Origin: Lachnospiraceae bacterium | Lineage (GTDB): Bacteria; Bacillota; Clostridia; Lachnospirales; Lachnospiraceae | Assembly: GCA_022647575.1 (NCBI GenBank) | Contig: JALCKY010000003.1 | Span: 1 to 64,000, forward strand | Length of the DNA stretch: 64,000 nucleotides | Direction of reading: 5' to 3' | Shown: positions 1 through 9,554 of the stretch, one piece after another | How positions within the stretch are numbered: the stretch's first letter is position 1 | Layout of the letters: each line of letters begins with the position of its first letter | Position numbers and translations under genes: made by a program | The notes under the pieces: generated by a model | Database searches by the model: none | What the model was told of the DNA's origin: nothing | Seen by the model: only the letters and a program-made list of their open reading frames with translations

Positions 1-442
1 GGCGCGACCACAGAGATTACCGGGAGCACGGTTTCCTTTGACAACATCATGGATGTGTTCCACTCCCTGCGTTCCGTTTATAGGAGCAAGGCCATCTGGA
101 TTCTGAACGACACCCACCATCAAGGCGCTCCGCAAGATTAAGGACAACAACGGAAATTACATCTGGCAGCCGTCTGTTGTCGTCGGTCAGCCCGACACGA
201 TCCTGAACCGTCCTTATAAGACTTCGATTTATGCGCCGGAGCTGGTTGCAGGTAATGTACCAATTCTGTTCGGCGATTTCTCCTACTACTGGATCGCCGA
301 GCGTCAGGGACGTTCCTTCAAGCGCCTCTCCGAGCTCTACGCGGCAAACGGCCAGATTGGCTTCCTTGCCTCTGAGCGCATCGACGGCAAGCTCATCCTG
401 CCGGAGGCCGTGAAGGGACTGTCCGTCAAGGCCGGTGCCTGA
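1..442 (+). pseudogene. Major capsid protein, C-terminal part, frameshifted
   Basis: The left edge cuts this gene, so only the C-terminal part is seen. The first frame reads to about position 112. A run of three C at 113-115 appears to hold one base too many, and reading continues in another frame through an IWQPSVVVGQPD stretch to a TGA at 440-442. The two pieces join into one HK97-type capsid tail, with the typical tip sequence LFGDFSYYWIAERQG. Position directly before a head-tail connector gene supports the call. Either the gene is broken by a 1-nt insertion or the base is a sequencing error. Confidence 0.7.
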
Positions 443-521
443 TCAAAATGGCAGCTAACGTAACCAGCCGTCTGCAGAAATTAACCTTCCTGCAGGCGGT
501 ATCTTTTTAAGGAGGCGGACG

Positions 522-809
522 ATGGAAGTAACTCTTGAGGAAGCAAAAGCCTATCTCCGGGTCACCACCGGTGACGAGGACGAGCTGATAAAAAGCCTGA
601 TTTCTGCGGCGACAAAGCAGGTACAGGACATCACAAGACAGTCCGACGAGGAGTTTATGGCAAACGAGGAAAAAGCCCTGATCCGCATCCGGGTGGCCAT
701 CCTTTACACCGTGGCCTATCTCTACGAGCACCGGGAGGAAGCCGACCACCATGCCCTCAACATGACGCTGCGCTCCCTTCTCTTTGGCACGCGGAAGGAG
801 GGCTTCTGA
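522..809 (+). CDS. Phage head-tail connector protein (gp6-like)
   Basis: This 95-residue protein begins with MEVTLEEAKAYLRV and is mostly helical, as in the gp6/YqbG connector family that forms the ring under the portal. The start is set by a strong AAGGAGG just upstream. The gene lies 79 nt after the capsid gene and overlaps the next start codon in TGATG, so it is translated together with the neck genes. Length and position are normal for the family. The function is assigned by family resemblance and gene order. Confidence 0.75.
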   Translation: MEVTLEEAKAYLRVTTGDEDELIKSLISAATKQVQDITRQSDEEFMANEEKALIRIRVAILYTVAYLYEHREEADHHALNMTLRSLLFGTRKEGF

Positions 810-1141
810 TGAATATCGGCGCGATGCGGACAAAAATCACTTTTCAGAAAAGTGCGGTCACCGTTGACAAATACGGAAACCACACCAACGGCTGGACGGA
901 TTACTGCTCCTGCTGGGCAACAGTCGGCACAAGCACCGGTTCGGAATCCGAAGGCGTTGTTGTTAACCCGGAAGAATCCCTTGACTTTACCTGCCGGTAC
1001 TCTTCCGAGCTTGCCGCCGTGGAATCCACAAAATACCGGATCATCGCGGAAGGCCATATCTACAACATCACCTATGTGAACCCGATGGGCTGCAAGCGGA
1101 ACAGCCTTAAATTCAACTGCAAGCTGGAGAAAAAAACATGA
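809..1141 (+). CDS. Phage head closure / head-tail adaptor protein
   Basis: The 110-residue product starts MNIGAMRTKITFQ and is beta-rich, like SPP1 gp16-type head-completion proteins that close the capsid after packaging and join the tail. The YRIIAEGHIYNITYVNP segment near the C-terminus is typical of this family. It overlaps its upstream neighbour by 1 nt and its downstream neighbour by 4 nt (ATGA), which points to translational coupling in the neck operon. Confidence 0.75.
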   Translation: MNIGAMRTKITFQKSAVTVDKYGNHTNGWTDYCSCWATVGTSTGSESEGVVVNPEESLDFTCRYSSELAAVESTKYRIIAEGHIYNITYVNPMGCKRNSLKFNCKLEKKT

Positions 1142-1521
1142 GCAGAAAAATACCGATCAGCGAAATGGACGACGCAATCATGGAGGAGCTTCAAAAATAT
1201 TCAAAGCTCGCAACCGACGACATGAAGGATGCCGTAAAGGATACGGCGGCTTCTGTCCGTAAGGACATCCAATCTGGCGCTCCCGTCGATACCGGAAAGT
1301 ACAAGAAAAGCTGGTCGGTAAAAAATGTCCACGAGGATTCCGAGAGCATTGACCTTGTGGTGCATTCGAGGAACCGATACCAGATTGCGCACCTGCTTGA
1401 GAACGGACACGCCAAACGCGGCGGAGGCCGTGTCGAGGGAAAGCCTCACATCGCGCCTGCCGAACAGCGCGGCAACGAAACGCTTGTAAAAACCATCGAA
1501 CAGAAACTGAAAGGCGGCTGA
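1138..1521 (+). CDS. HK97 gp10-like neck protein
   Basis: This 127-residue protein carries the APVDTGKYKKSW motif near residue 50, typical of the HK97 gp10 family, and a late H-I-A-P-A motif. These proteins act in the neck or in tail completion. The gene starts inside the stop of its neighbour (ATGA) and ends 2 nt before the next gene. Nothing looks damaged. Confidence 0.75.
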   Translation: MSRKIPISEMDDAIMEELQKYSKLATDDMKDAVKDTAASVRKDIQSGAPVDTGKYKKSWSVKNVHEDSESIDLVVHSRNRYQIAHLLENGHAKRGGGRVEGKPHIAPAEQRGNETLVKTIEQKLKGG

Positions 1522-1523
1522 GT

Positions 1524-1841
1524 ATGACCTATGACGACATAACCAACATGTTAAAGGAAGCGGGACTCCCTCTTGCCTACGACCATTTCGCCGAAGGTGA
1601 GTCTCCTGAGCCGCCCTTCCTTATTTTTCTCTTTCCGGGCAGTGACAACATGTTCGCAGACAACGGCGTGTATTTCAAAATCAGCCAGCTGAACATGGAA
1701 CTCTACACGGATAAGAAAGACCCGGAGCTGGAAGAAAAACTGGAGGATATCCTGACCGCCCATGAAATTCCGTGGGAGAAATCCGAGGTCTGGATTGATT
1801 CCGAGAAGATGTATGAAGTGCTCTATCAAACTGAGATTTAA
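1524..1841 (+). CDS. Probable tail terminator / tail completion protein
   Basis: The 105-residue acidic protein has an N-terminal helix, a middle strand region (PPFLIFLFPGSDN) and a C-terminal DSEKMYEVLYQTEI. Size, fold pattern and location between the gp10-like gene and the major tail protein match tail terminator proteins that cap the tail tube. Sequence similarity alone does not prove this, so the call rests mainly on gene order. Confidence 0.55.
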   Translation: MTYDDITNMLKEAGLPLAYDHFAEGESPEPPFLIFLFPGSDNMFADNGVYFKISQLNMELYTDKKDPELEEKLEDILTAHEIPWEKSEVWIDSEKMYEVLYQTEI

Positions 1842-1855
1842 AGGAGGATGCCACT

Positions 1856-2512
1856 ATGGCTAACAGAAAAAACAAAGTGAAGTTCGGTCTTAAGAACTGT
1901 CACTACGCACTTGTCACGATTGACGAGGATGGCAAGGTCACCTTCGGGACGCCTGTCAGCATGCCCGGCTCCGTGAGCCTTTCACTGGATGCAGAGGGCG
2001 ATAACGACCCGTTCTACGCGGATGATTCCGTGTATTACATGGTCAGCAACAATAACGGTTATTCCGGCGACTTCGAGCTTGCGCTCATCCCGGAGAGCTT
2101 TCTTGTGGATGTCCTGCATGAAACCGAAGATGCCAATGGCGTGCTGGTGGAAAACAAGGATGTGGAGCCGGAGCATTTTGCTCTGCTCTTTGAGTTCTCC
2201 GGCGACCAGCGGAAGATCCGCCACTGCCTGTATTACTGCAGCGCGACCAGACCTTCGATGGAGGGCGATACCACAGAGGACAAGAAGGAAGTCAAGACGG
2301 AGAAGCTCTCGCTTACTGTTTCGCCGCTTCCGAGCGGGCTGGTAAAGGTCAAAACCGGTACGAACACCAGCGAGGAAACCTACAACAACTGGTACACCAA
2401 GGTCTATGAACCGCAGGATAAGACCACCACTACGACCGCCGCCGCCAGTACCAGCACAAGCACCAGCACCACTGCGACAACGTCTTCCAAGACCAGCTCG
2501 CAGACAGCATAA
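1856..2512 (+). CDS. Major tail tube protein
   Basis: The 218-residue protein starts MANRKNKVKFGLKNCHYAL and resembles the phi13-type major tail proteins, which form the tail tube. An AAGGAGG just upstream fixes the start. The last 30 or so residues are an unusual low-complexity stretch of Thr, Ser and Ala (QDKTTTTTAAASTST), likely an exposed flexible tail. It precedes the gpG/gpGT tail chaperone genes, as expected in siphoviruses. Confidence 0.8.
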   Translation: MANRKNKVKFGLKNCHYALVTIDEDGKVTFGTPVSMPGSVSLSLDAEGDNDPFYADDSVYYMVSNNNGYSGDFELALIPESFLVDVLHETEDANGVLVENKDVEPEHFALLFEFSGDQRKIRHCLYYCSATRPSMEGDTTEDKKEVKTEKLSLTVSPLPSGLVKVKTGTNTSEETYNNWYTKVYEPQDKTTTTTAAASTSTSTSTTATTSSKTSSQTA

Positions 2513-2524
2513 GGAGGCAGCACT

Positions 2525-2902
2525 ATGGCAGTTACAAAAACCATCGAGATTGACGGCAAGCCGGTCGAATTCCGTGCCTCTGCCGCCATTCCTCGTTTGT
2601 ACAGGAACAAATTCCACCGGGATATCTACAAGGATCTGAACCAGCTGCAGAAAGGCATCGACGAAGCCAATCCGCAGGAATCGGATCTGGATACCTTCAG
2701 TCTGGAGCTTTTCGAGAACATCGCCTGGCTTATGGCCAAGCATAAGAATCCGGATATCCCGGACACTCCGGAGGAATGGCTTGATGAGTTCAATACCTTC
2801 TCCATTTATGAAATCCTGCCGCAGATCATTTCGCTGTGGGGGCTGAATGTGGAGACGGAGGTCGAGTCTAAAAAAAACCTTATGAAACTGAACGCGAAAT
2901 GA
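2525..2902 (+). CDS. Tail assembly chaperone gpG
   Basis: The 125-residue acidic, helical protein has the size and position of lambda gpG-type chaperones, which coat the tape measure before tube polymerisation. It has a strong AAGGAGG. Its 3' end contains a perfect A AAA AAC slippery heptamer (2872-2878). Beyond this, a -1 frame stays open into the gpT part that ends at 3063. Both the short form and the extended gpGT form are therefore likely made. Confidence 0.75.
   Translation: MAVTKTIEIDGKPVEFRASAAIPRLYRNKFHRDIYKDLNQLQKGIDEANPQESDLDTFSLELFENIAWLMAKHKNPDIPDTPEEWLDEFNTFSIYEILPQIISLWGLNVETEVESKKNLMKLNAK
2872..2878 (+). other. Programmed -1 frameshift slippery site (gpG/gpGT)
   Basis: The heptamer reads A AAA AAC in the zero frame of the tail chaperone gene, the canonical X XXY YYZ form. 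After a -1 slip the next codon is CCT at 2878, and the frame stays open to 3063. The same arrangement is known between G and T in lambda-like tails. Confidence 0.75.
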
Positions 2903-3063
2903 CGACGCCACTGTTCCTGCTCCGCTGTGTGCAAATCGGGCTTTCTATTTCCGAGCTCGACCTGCTCACCATCGGTACAGTCAATGACATGTACTCGGAA
3001 ATGAGTAATGACAGCTACGACTGGCCCGCAAAAGCAACGCAGGAACAGATGGATCAATTTTAA
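2878..3063 (+). CDS. gpT extension of tail chaperone (via -1 frameshift)
   Basis: This 61-codon extension (PYETEREMTTPLFLLRC...) is in the -1 frame relative to gpG and ends with TAA at 3063. It also contains an internal ATG at 2899, but no convincing ribosome binding site precedes it, so fusion through the slippery site is more likely. Length and position, directly before the tape measure gene, fit the gpT half of gpGT, which binds the tail tube protein. Confidence 0.65.
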   Translation, partial: PYETEREMTTPLFLLRCVQIGLSISELDLLTIGTVNDMYSEMSNDSYDWPAKATQEQMDQF

Positions 3064-3084
3064 CCAAGGGAAGGAGGTCATCGC

Positions 3085-5799
3085 ATGGCTGACAGAATCA
3101 AAGGAATCACAGTGGAAATCGGCGGCGATACGACCGGCCTTTCCAAAGCCCTCTCCGGCGTCAACAAAGAGATCCGAAACACACAGTCGCAGCTTACGGA
3201 CGTCAACCGCCTGTTAAAGCTTGACCCTACCAATTCCGAGCTGCTCTCGCAAAAACAGAAACTCCTGTCACAGGCAGTCGGCGAGACAAAAGAGAAACTC
3301 ACGCAGTTAAAATCCGTGCAGGATCAGATGGACGCGGGCCTGAAAAACGGCTCCGTCACGCAGGAACAGTATGATGCATGGCAGCGTGAGATCATCGCCA
3401 CCGAGCAGGAACTTAAAGGTCTGGAGCAGCAATGCAAGAAAACCGACACCAGCGTATCCGCCACCCTGAAACAGGCTGGCAGCAAGATGCAGGAGGTTGG
3501 CGGCAAAATCTCCGAGGTCGGTGAAGGACTGACCACACACGTGACGGCTCCGATTGTGGCGGTCGGCGCGGCCTCTCTGGCTGCTTTCAGCGAGTTGGAT
3601 TCCGGTCTTGATATCGTCGAGCAGAAAACCGGCGCGACCGGTCAGACCTTGGAAGACATGAACCAGACCGTCAAAGACCTTGCAACGGAAATCCCGACCG
3701 ACTTTGAGACCGCCGGTGCCGCTGTCGGTGAAGTCAACACACGTTTTGGCTTGACCGGACAGGCGCTGGACGATCTCTCCGGGAAATTCATCAAGTTTGC
3801 TGACCTGAACAATACGGATGTTTCCACCTCCGTGGATAATGTCTCCGGCGTACTGAATGCCTTCGGACAGGATGCCTCGGACGCAGGCGATCTGCTGGAT
3901 GCCATGAACGCGACCGGACAGGCAACCGGCATCGACATGGATACGCTGGCTTCCGCCCTGCAGACAAACGCGGTGCAGCTTAAAGAGCTGGGGCTGAATT
4001 CACAGCAGGCCGCAGGCTTCATGGGCATGGTCGAGATGTCCGGTCTTGATACCTCGGCAGCCATGATGGGCCTAAAGACTGCAATGAAGAACGCGACGAA
4101 AGACGGCAAGACGCTGGATCAGGCGATTGCCGGTTTCTCCACCACCATGAAGGGCAACGGCTCTGAAACGGAAAAGCTGCAGGCAGCCTATGACCTTTTC
4201 GGAAGTAAGGCAGGCGCAGCAATCTACAATGCCTGCGCAACGGGAAAACTGAACCTTGACAATCTGTCCGGCTCCCTCGGCAACTTCTCCGGGAGCGTCG
4301 AGAACACCTTCAATGAAACGCTCGACCCGATTGACCAGTTCAAGATGACCATGAACTCCCTGAAGGAAACCGGTGCCGACATCGGAAACAGCCTTGCTTC
4401 CGCCCTTGCGCCGGTGCTGAAGGACATCTCCAATGCCCTGAAATCATTCTCGCAGATCTGGAGCGGCATCCCTGAACCGGTACAGCAGGTCATCATCAAG
4501 GTCGCGCTGATTGCAGCTGCAATCGGGCCACTTCTGGTGGTCATCGGCAAGGTCATCTCGGCAGTCGGTACCATCACCTCCGTCATCGGAACCCTTACTC
4601 CGGTGTTCGGGGCCTTGAACGCAGTCATGCTGGCAAACCCGATCATCCTGATTATTGCGGCAATCGCTGCGCTGGTCGCGGCATTCATTTATCTTTGGAA
4701 TAACTGCGACGGCTTCCGGCAGTTCTGGATTGACCTATGGGAAGGTATCAAACAGACCGTCCTTACTGTGTTCACGGCAATCAAAGATTTCTTCGTCACC
4801 ATCTGGCAGGAAATCCAGACGGTATTTACAACCGTCGTCACAGCCATCGGCACGTTCCTGACGAATGCATGGAATACCATCAAGACTACGGTTGAAACTG
4901 TCATGACGGCAATCCAGATGGTAATCTCTACGATCTGGAGCGGGATCAAGACTTTCTTTGAAACCATCTTTACCGCGATTCAGCTCGTCGTGACGACCTA
5001 CTTTGAAATTTACAAGACGATCATTACAACCGTTCTGACGGCGATCAGTGTCGTTGTCACTACCATCTGGAACGCCATAAAAACGGTAGTAACCATAGTG
5101 GTCAGCGCAATTCAGACCTTTATTACAACGGCATGGAATACCATCCAAACGGTTACCAGTACGGTTTTCAATGCAATCCATACGGTTTTCACCACTGTTT
5201 GGAACGGCATCAAGAGCGTGGTCATGGGCGTGGTGAATGCCATGCAGACCGGCATCTCCACAGCCTTCAACGCAATCCACAACACGATCTCCGGAATTCT
5301 GAACGGCATTAAGGATGTGTTCAGCAGCGTGTTCAACGGCATCTGGAGCTTTGTATCCGGGATTGTAGATAAGCTCAAGGGCATCTTCAATTTCAACTGG
5401 GAACTGCCGAAGATCAAGCTGCCGCACTTTTCTATTTCCGGCAGCTTCTCGCTCGACCCGCCGTCCATCCCTCATTTCTCTGTGGACTGGTATAAGAAGG
5501 CAATGGGAAACGGCATGATTCTGGATTCACCGACCATCTTCGGGATGAGCGGAAACAGCCTGCTTGCCGGAGGTGAGGCCGGTGCGGAAGCCGTCGTCGG
5601 CGTTTCGTCCCTGCAGGCCATGATTCAGAATGCCGTAGCAAGCCAGACCGGCACGATGGTAAACGCGCTCTCTGCAGCTCTTGAAAATGTGGGCGGCGGA
5701 GGTGACATTACCATTCCAGTTTACCTTGGAGGAACCCTGCTGGATGAAACTATTATTACCGCCCAGCAGCGGATGGCGCTCCGGTCAGGAGGCAGATGA
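3085..5799 (+). CDS. Tail tape measure protein
   Basis: The 904-residue protein sets tail length. Residues 1-130 are coiled coil (LSGVNKEIRNTQSQL). A TP901-type core with alternating Gly/Ala-rich helices follows at about 150-480. Hydrophobic segments lie at about 465-540 (IIKVALIAAAIGPLLVVIG, IILIIAAIAALVAAFIYLW). Next comes a long array of short repeats of the type TAWNTIKTTVETV / TIWNAIKTVVTIV up to about residue 760. The repeats share Trp, Ile and Thr at fixed spacing, as in many tape measures. An AAGGAGG precedes the ATG. The frame is intact, unlike the lysis and integration modules. Confidence 0.92.
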   Translation: MADRIKGITVEIGGDTTGLSKALSGVNKEIRNTQSQLTDVNRLLKLDPTNSELLSQKQKLLSQAVGETKEKLTQLKSVQDQMDAGLKNGSVTQEQYDAWQREIIATEQELKGLEQQCKKTDTSVSATLKQAGSKMQEVGGKISEVGEGLTTHVTAPIVAVGAASLAAFSELDSGLDIVEQKTGATGQTLEDMNQTVKDLATEIPTDFETAGAAVGEVNTRFGLTGQALDDLSGKFIKFADLNNTDVSTSVDNVSGVLNAFGQDASDAGDLLDAMNATGQATGIDMDTLASALQTNAVQLKELGLNSQQAAGFMGMVEMSGLDTSAAMMGLKTAMKNATKDGKTLDQAIAGFSTTMKGNGSETEKLQAAYDLFGSKAGAAIYNACATGKLNLDNLSGSLGNFSGSVENTFNETLDPIDQFKMTMNSLKETGADIGNSLASALAPVLKDISNALKSFSQIWSGIPEPVQQVIIKVALIAAAIGPLLVVIGKVISAVGTITSVIGTLTPVFGALNAVMLANPIILIIAAIAALVAAFIYLWNNCDGFRQFWIDLWEGIKQTVLTVFTAIKDFFVTIWQEIQTVFTTVVTAIGTFLTNAWNTIKTTVETVMTAIQMVISTIWSGIKTFFETIFTAIQLVVTTYFEIYKTIITTVLTAISVVVTTIWNAIKTVVTIVVSAIQTFITTAWNTIQTVTSTVFNAIHTVFTTVWNGIKSVVMGVVNAMQTGISTAFNAIHNTISGILNGIKDVFSSVFNGIWSFVSGIVDKLKGIFNFNWELPKIKLPHFSISGSFSLDPPSIPHFSVDWYKKAMGNGMILDSPTIFGMSGNSLLAGGEAGAEAVVGVSSLQAMIQNAVASQTGTMVNALSAALENVGGGGDITIPVYLGGTLLDETIITAQQRMALRSGGR

Positions 5800-6161
5800 T
5801 GGCATTTACACAATATTTAAATATCGATGGCACAGACATGCCGCTTCCTGTTTCCTATGATCTGGCGCTTTCCGATTTGGAGGCAGACAGTTCCGGGGAA
5901 ACGGAAGCCGGTACGACTCAGCGCGACATCGTGCGATCCGGTGTTGCCCAGATATCCGTCTCCTTTCAGGTATCACCGGCGTGGCTTAAAAAGCTGTCCG
6001 CGATGCGTGGGAAGCCAAAGCTCGCAGTCAACTTTTTTAATACAGAAACAATGGTCAGGGAGACCAGAGAAATGTACATCGACGGTTTCAAAGCTTCCCT
6101 TGCACACGACACCAGCAGAAAAGGACTATGGAAAGTCAGCTTTGAACTGAAGGAATATTGA
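5796..6161 (+). CDS. Small tail protein, DUF6711-like
   Basis: The 121-residue protein (MMAFTQYLNIDGTDMPLP...) resembles the DUF6711 proteins found between tape measure and tail tip genes. Its start overlaps the tape measure stop. Two consecutive ATG codons (5796 and 5799) are possible; the AGGAGG at about 5787-5792 fits either. Beta-rich composition and place suggest a distal tail or baseplate adaptor, but no catalytic motif is seen. Confidence 0.6.
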   Translation: MMAFTQYLNIDGTDMPLPVSYDLALSDLEADSSGETEAGTTQRDIVRSGVAQISVSFQVSPAWLKKLSAMRGKPKLAVNFFNTETMVRETREMYIDGFKASLAHDTSRKGLWKVSFELKEY

Positions 6162-6179
6162 TGAGAAAGGAGCGGCGCT

Positions 6180-8450
6180 ATGTATCCCGTATCTGATCTA
6201 TACAAGACAGCAGTACAAGAAAATGCCCGCTCCTTTACATGGTCTGGGAACATCACCACAGCAACCGGGAAAAACTATTCGTTTGTCAATAAGGACATTG
6301 TCAAGGGCTCCGGCTATATTACAAGACAGTGCTCCGGGACATCTGAAATAGAGCTCGGCTCCGTCTATTCTGCGGAACTTGGCATATCCCTTTTCTCAGA
6401 CGTTGACCGTTACTCATTAGAGGACGCACAGATTGCATTGGATTTCCACATGGCACTTCCGGATGGGAATGTCGAGGATATCCCGATGGGAATCTTTTAT
6501 GTGGCGGAGGCAAACCGGAAAATACGGACGCTGGAACTCAAGGCCTATGATGGAATGCTGCGCTTTGAAAAAGCCTATAAAAAAGAACAGTCCAGCGGTT
6601 ATCCATATGATTTTCTAAACATCATGTGTAACGACTGCAAGGTCAGCCTTGCACAGACGCAAGCAGAAATTGAAGCTCTGCCAAATGGCACTGAACTTCT
6701 CGGCGTCTATCCGGACAATGATATCGAAACCTGGCGGGATTTCCTTCATTATCTTTCTCAGGCGCTTGGCTGCTTTGCCTTCATTAACCGGGATGGAAAG
6801 CTGCAGCTTGTAAAATACGGTGAAAGCCCGGTCTGTAGCGTAAACAGCACACACCGGTATTCTTCCAGCTTTTCTGATTTCGTCACCAGATATACGGCCA
6901 TCAGTTCAACAAACCGGCGCACAAATACGGCAGAATACTATGCGCTTGACCCGGATGACGGGCTGACGATGAACCTTGCGGTTAATCCCTTGCTCCAATT
7001 TGGCCTTGATGAAACCAGAACCCGCATCCTTAAAAATATCCTGAATGCCATTTCCGTAATCAATTATGTGCCTTTCGATTCTGAAACCATCGGAGATCCG
7101 GCACTCGACCCAGGTGATGTACTCACATTTACCGGAGGCCAGGCAGATGCCACAAAGATTGCAGCAATCACATCCATTACAGTCAAGGTCAACGGAAAGT
7201 GCTCCCTCAAATGTGTCGGCAAAAATCCACGCCTTTCAGAAGCCAAGAGTAAGAACGATAAGGATATCTCCGGGCTGACCAATTCTGTTGAGGCCACAAA
7301 GATGGCGACCTATTCCTATGTGAATGCGATGGCGTATACGCTCGGCGCAGACAAGGTCGAGATTGTAAACATTGAACTCGCCACGCAGGAAGAAACCGAC
7401 TGTGAATTCAAAGCAGCCGTTCTCCTGCAAGTTACTGCAGCTTCTTTGAAACGCGCGGTCACGGCGACCGGAACAGGCACGACCATCCTACCCGAGGATA
7501 CAAAGGATGCAGACGGTAATACCAAAACCGAAAACAGGGAACTGGCTACCACGGTCACCGTCCCTGTTTCCTGGGAGGAAGATGGTCAATCGGTTGTTAC
7601 GGTTACCTATGTGGTGGATGGGCATGAGGTAGAAGAATTCCATCCGATGGAAACCTGGCACAGCGGCGACCACATCCTGAACCTGTTTTACCCGCTTCTC
7701 GACATGCAGGAAAAAACGCTGCATACCTTTGAAGTCTGGATTTCGGTTGCACCTGGATCTGCGGTCATACAGGCACAGGGCATTATTGCTTCCATTACCG
7801 GCCAGGGTCTAGGCGCGCAGGACAGATGGAACGGGCGCATTGAGGTAAGCGATGAATACCTCCCGATTGTTTTTGCCGGGATGCAGACGCTTCCTCTTGC
7901 TGCAGTTCTTGAAATGGCCCTTTTGACACCGGAGCCTGCAGGCATCACAGAGAGTATTTCAAAGTTTGCTTTTACCGGTATGCCGCTACTTGAGATTGCT
8001 GATCAGCTGAGAATCTTTGCACCGATTGTTCATGACGTAATTGATGTCAGTGATAAGCAAAAGATGCGCTACAGCAAAGTTTATGTGACCGACGATACGC
8101 AGTTCACGCTCCGGCAGGCATACACCATCTCCGGAGGAACTGAACGTGCTCTTAACCGTGGCCGCATGGACTCGCTTACAATTTCTACCGCCGACTTTGA
8201 TACGCTGACGGGCATCACGATTGAGCCGTTTAAGACAGATCCGTTTATTGACGGCAATATGCAGCCTGCGAAGAAGCTAACCGGTACGGCATACACCATG
8301 CTTACAGACGGCAAGGTCATCCTAAAGACCAGCTACAAAGAAACGATAACAGGTGAAAGCCGCGAAATAGACCGCGGCAGTCTTGCAGCCTATCCGCTTG
8401 ACTTTACGGCATTTGAATCGGTATCAGAATTGGAGGTACAAAATGGCTGA
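6180..8450 (+). CDS. Tail tip / tail-associated structural protein
   Basis: The 756-residue protein follows the tape measure and the small tail protein, where the Tal or prophage-endopeptidase-like tip protein is normally found. The first 360 residues (MYPVSDLYKTAVQENARSF..., GDVLTFTGG near residue 310) resemble DUF5048-type tail proteins. The C-terminal half is a series of beta-rich segments without a recognisable enzyme motif. GAGAAAGGAGCGG upstream acts as the ribosome site. Its last 8 nt overlap the next gene. I see no endopeptidase signature, so only a structural role is claimed. Confidence 0.65.
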   Translation: MYPVSDLYKTAVQENARSFTWSGNITTATGKNYSFVNKDIVKGSGYITRQCSGTSEIELGSVYSAELGISLFSDVDRYSLEDAQIALDFHMALPDGNVEDIPMGIFYVAEANRKIRTLELKAYDGMLRFEKAYKKEQSSGYPYDFLNIMCNDCKVSLAQTQAEIEALPNGTELLGVYPDNDIETWRDFLHYLSQALGCFAFINRDGKLQLVKYGESPVCSVNSTHRYSSSFSDFVTRYTAISSTNRRTNTAEYYALDPDDGLTMNLAVNPLLQFGLDETRTRILKNILNAISVINYVPFDSETIGDPALDPGDVLTFTGGQADATKIAAITSITVKVNGKCSLKCVGKNPRLSEAKSKNDKDISGLTNSVEATKMATYSYVNAMAYTLGADKVEIVNIELATQEETDCEFKAAVLLQVTAASLKRAVTATGTGTTILPEDTKDADGNTKTENRELATTVTVPVSWEEDGQSVVTVTYVVDGHEVEEFHPMETWHSGDHILNLFYPLLDMQEKTLHTFEVWISVAPGSAVIQAQGIIASITGQGLGAQDRWNGRIEVSDEYLPIVFAGMQTLPLAAVLEMALLTPEPAGITESISKFAFTGMPLLEIADQLRIFAPIVHDVIDVSDKQKMRYSKVYVTDDTQFTLRQAYTISGGTERALNRGRMDSLTISTADFDTLTGITIEPFKTDPFIDGNMQPAKKLTGTAYTMLTDGKVILKTSYKETITGESREIDRGSLAAYPLDFTAFESVSELEVQNG

Positions 8451-9552
8451 TTACTTTTCTATTAAAGAGCTTCTGGCCACAACAGAAAATATGGCCATCA
8501 TCCGCGACAACTCCGGCAACGATGATGGCACCGATACCCTGACTGGTGTCAGCTGGTTTATCTACAATTCTGTTGCTGCAGAAAACATCTATGTAAATGG
8601 CAACTCGTGGATGGGCATTGGCAGCAATACCGAACAGGTCAAAGTCTGCAGGCGTGACGCAAAGGTATGGACAATCCGACGTGAGGAAGGAACGATCTAT
8701 AACCACTATAAATTTCTGCGCATCCGCTGGGAGGGCTATGCCAACTACAGCGTGACCACAGAGGATGTAAGGCTTGTCTGGGATCTGCTGCTTCTTGATA
8801 CCGGGGACATTGTCCTGCATTTTGAAACGCTGCCGACGAATACTGCTTACCTTGGCGAATCCGCTCTGGTTACCACATCAGGTTCAATCTCCTTTACGCC
8901 AGCAGCCGGGTCGAATCTCTCATTTTTGCATCAGGACGCAACCGGGACAGCCTTCGTTCAGTCAAACGACCTTCCAGTGCTGCTTGACCCATATAACCGC
9001 AGGTACCTCATCACGGATGCCACAAAAGCCTTATACACGGTTTCAAATGGAGCGCTTTCCAAACTGACGGATACCGATCTGACCGCAGAGATATTCGAGA
9101 CAAATGGCGTACAGGAAATCCCGGATGGTGCTTTGCTTCTTTCCCTGAAAGACCCGACCATCCTTTACTGGCATGATTCCAATAACCGGTTCCCGCCCTT
9201 TCAGGCAAGTTACACCGGAATCCCGAAGCCGCAGGTCATCTACTCGGAAAACATCGACATGTCCGATGCTTCTATTCTTGGCATTGAAAAGGTAACCGCC
9301 GACTGCGATGACGCCACACTCCTTGCCGTATCATTTGATGCTGGGAAAGCTTGGTGGACATATACCGGAACGGAATGGGCGCAGCTTTCTGAGGAGAAAT
9401 CCGGCATGTCCAAGGCCGCGCTGGAAGCCATCTCAACCGATGCATGGTCGGAAAAGGCCATCACCGGGCAGCTTATGTACCGCTTTGTGATCAGCGGAGA
9501 AGCGGGCTTTGTAAAGGCGATCACAACCGACTATCTGAACAGGGAGGAATAA
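8443..9552 (+). CDS. Phage baseplate/tail structural protein, unknown
   Basis: The 369-residue protein starts at the ATG at 8443 (MADYFSIKELL), chosen because a GGAGG lies 7 nt upstream; an earlier in-frame start would run deep into the previous gene. The product is beta-rich with many aromatic and Thr residues. I do not recognise a named family. Its place between the tail tip gene and another large structural gene suggests a baseplate or receptor-binding component. Confidence 0.55.
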   Translation: MADYFSIKELLATTENMAIIRDNSGNDDGTDTLTGVSWFIYNSVAAENIYVNGNSWMGIGSNTEQVKVCRRDAKVWTIRREEGTIYNHYKFLRIRWEGYANYSVTTEDVRLVWDLLLLDTGDIVLHFETLPTNTAYLGESALVTTSGSISFTPAAGSNLSFLHQDATGTAFVQSNDLPVLLDPYNRRYLITDATKALYTVSNGALSKLTDTDLTAEIFETNGVQEIPDGALLLSLKDPTILYWHDSNNRFPPFQASYTGIPKPQVIYSENIDMSDASILGIEKVTADCDDATLLAVSFDAGKAWWTYTGTEWAQLSEEKSGMSKAALEAISTDAWSEKAITGQLMYRFVISGEAGFVKAITTDYLNREE

Positions 9553-9554
9553 AC

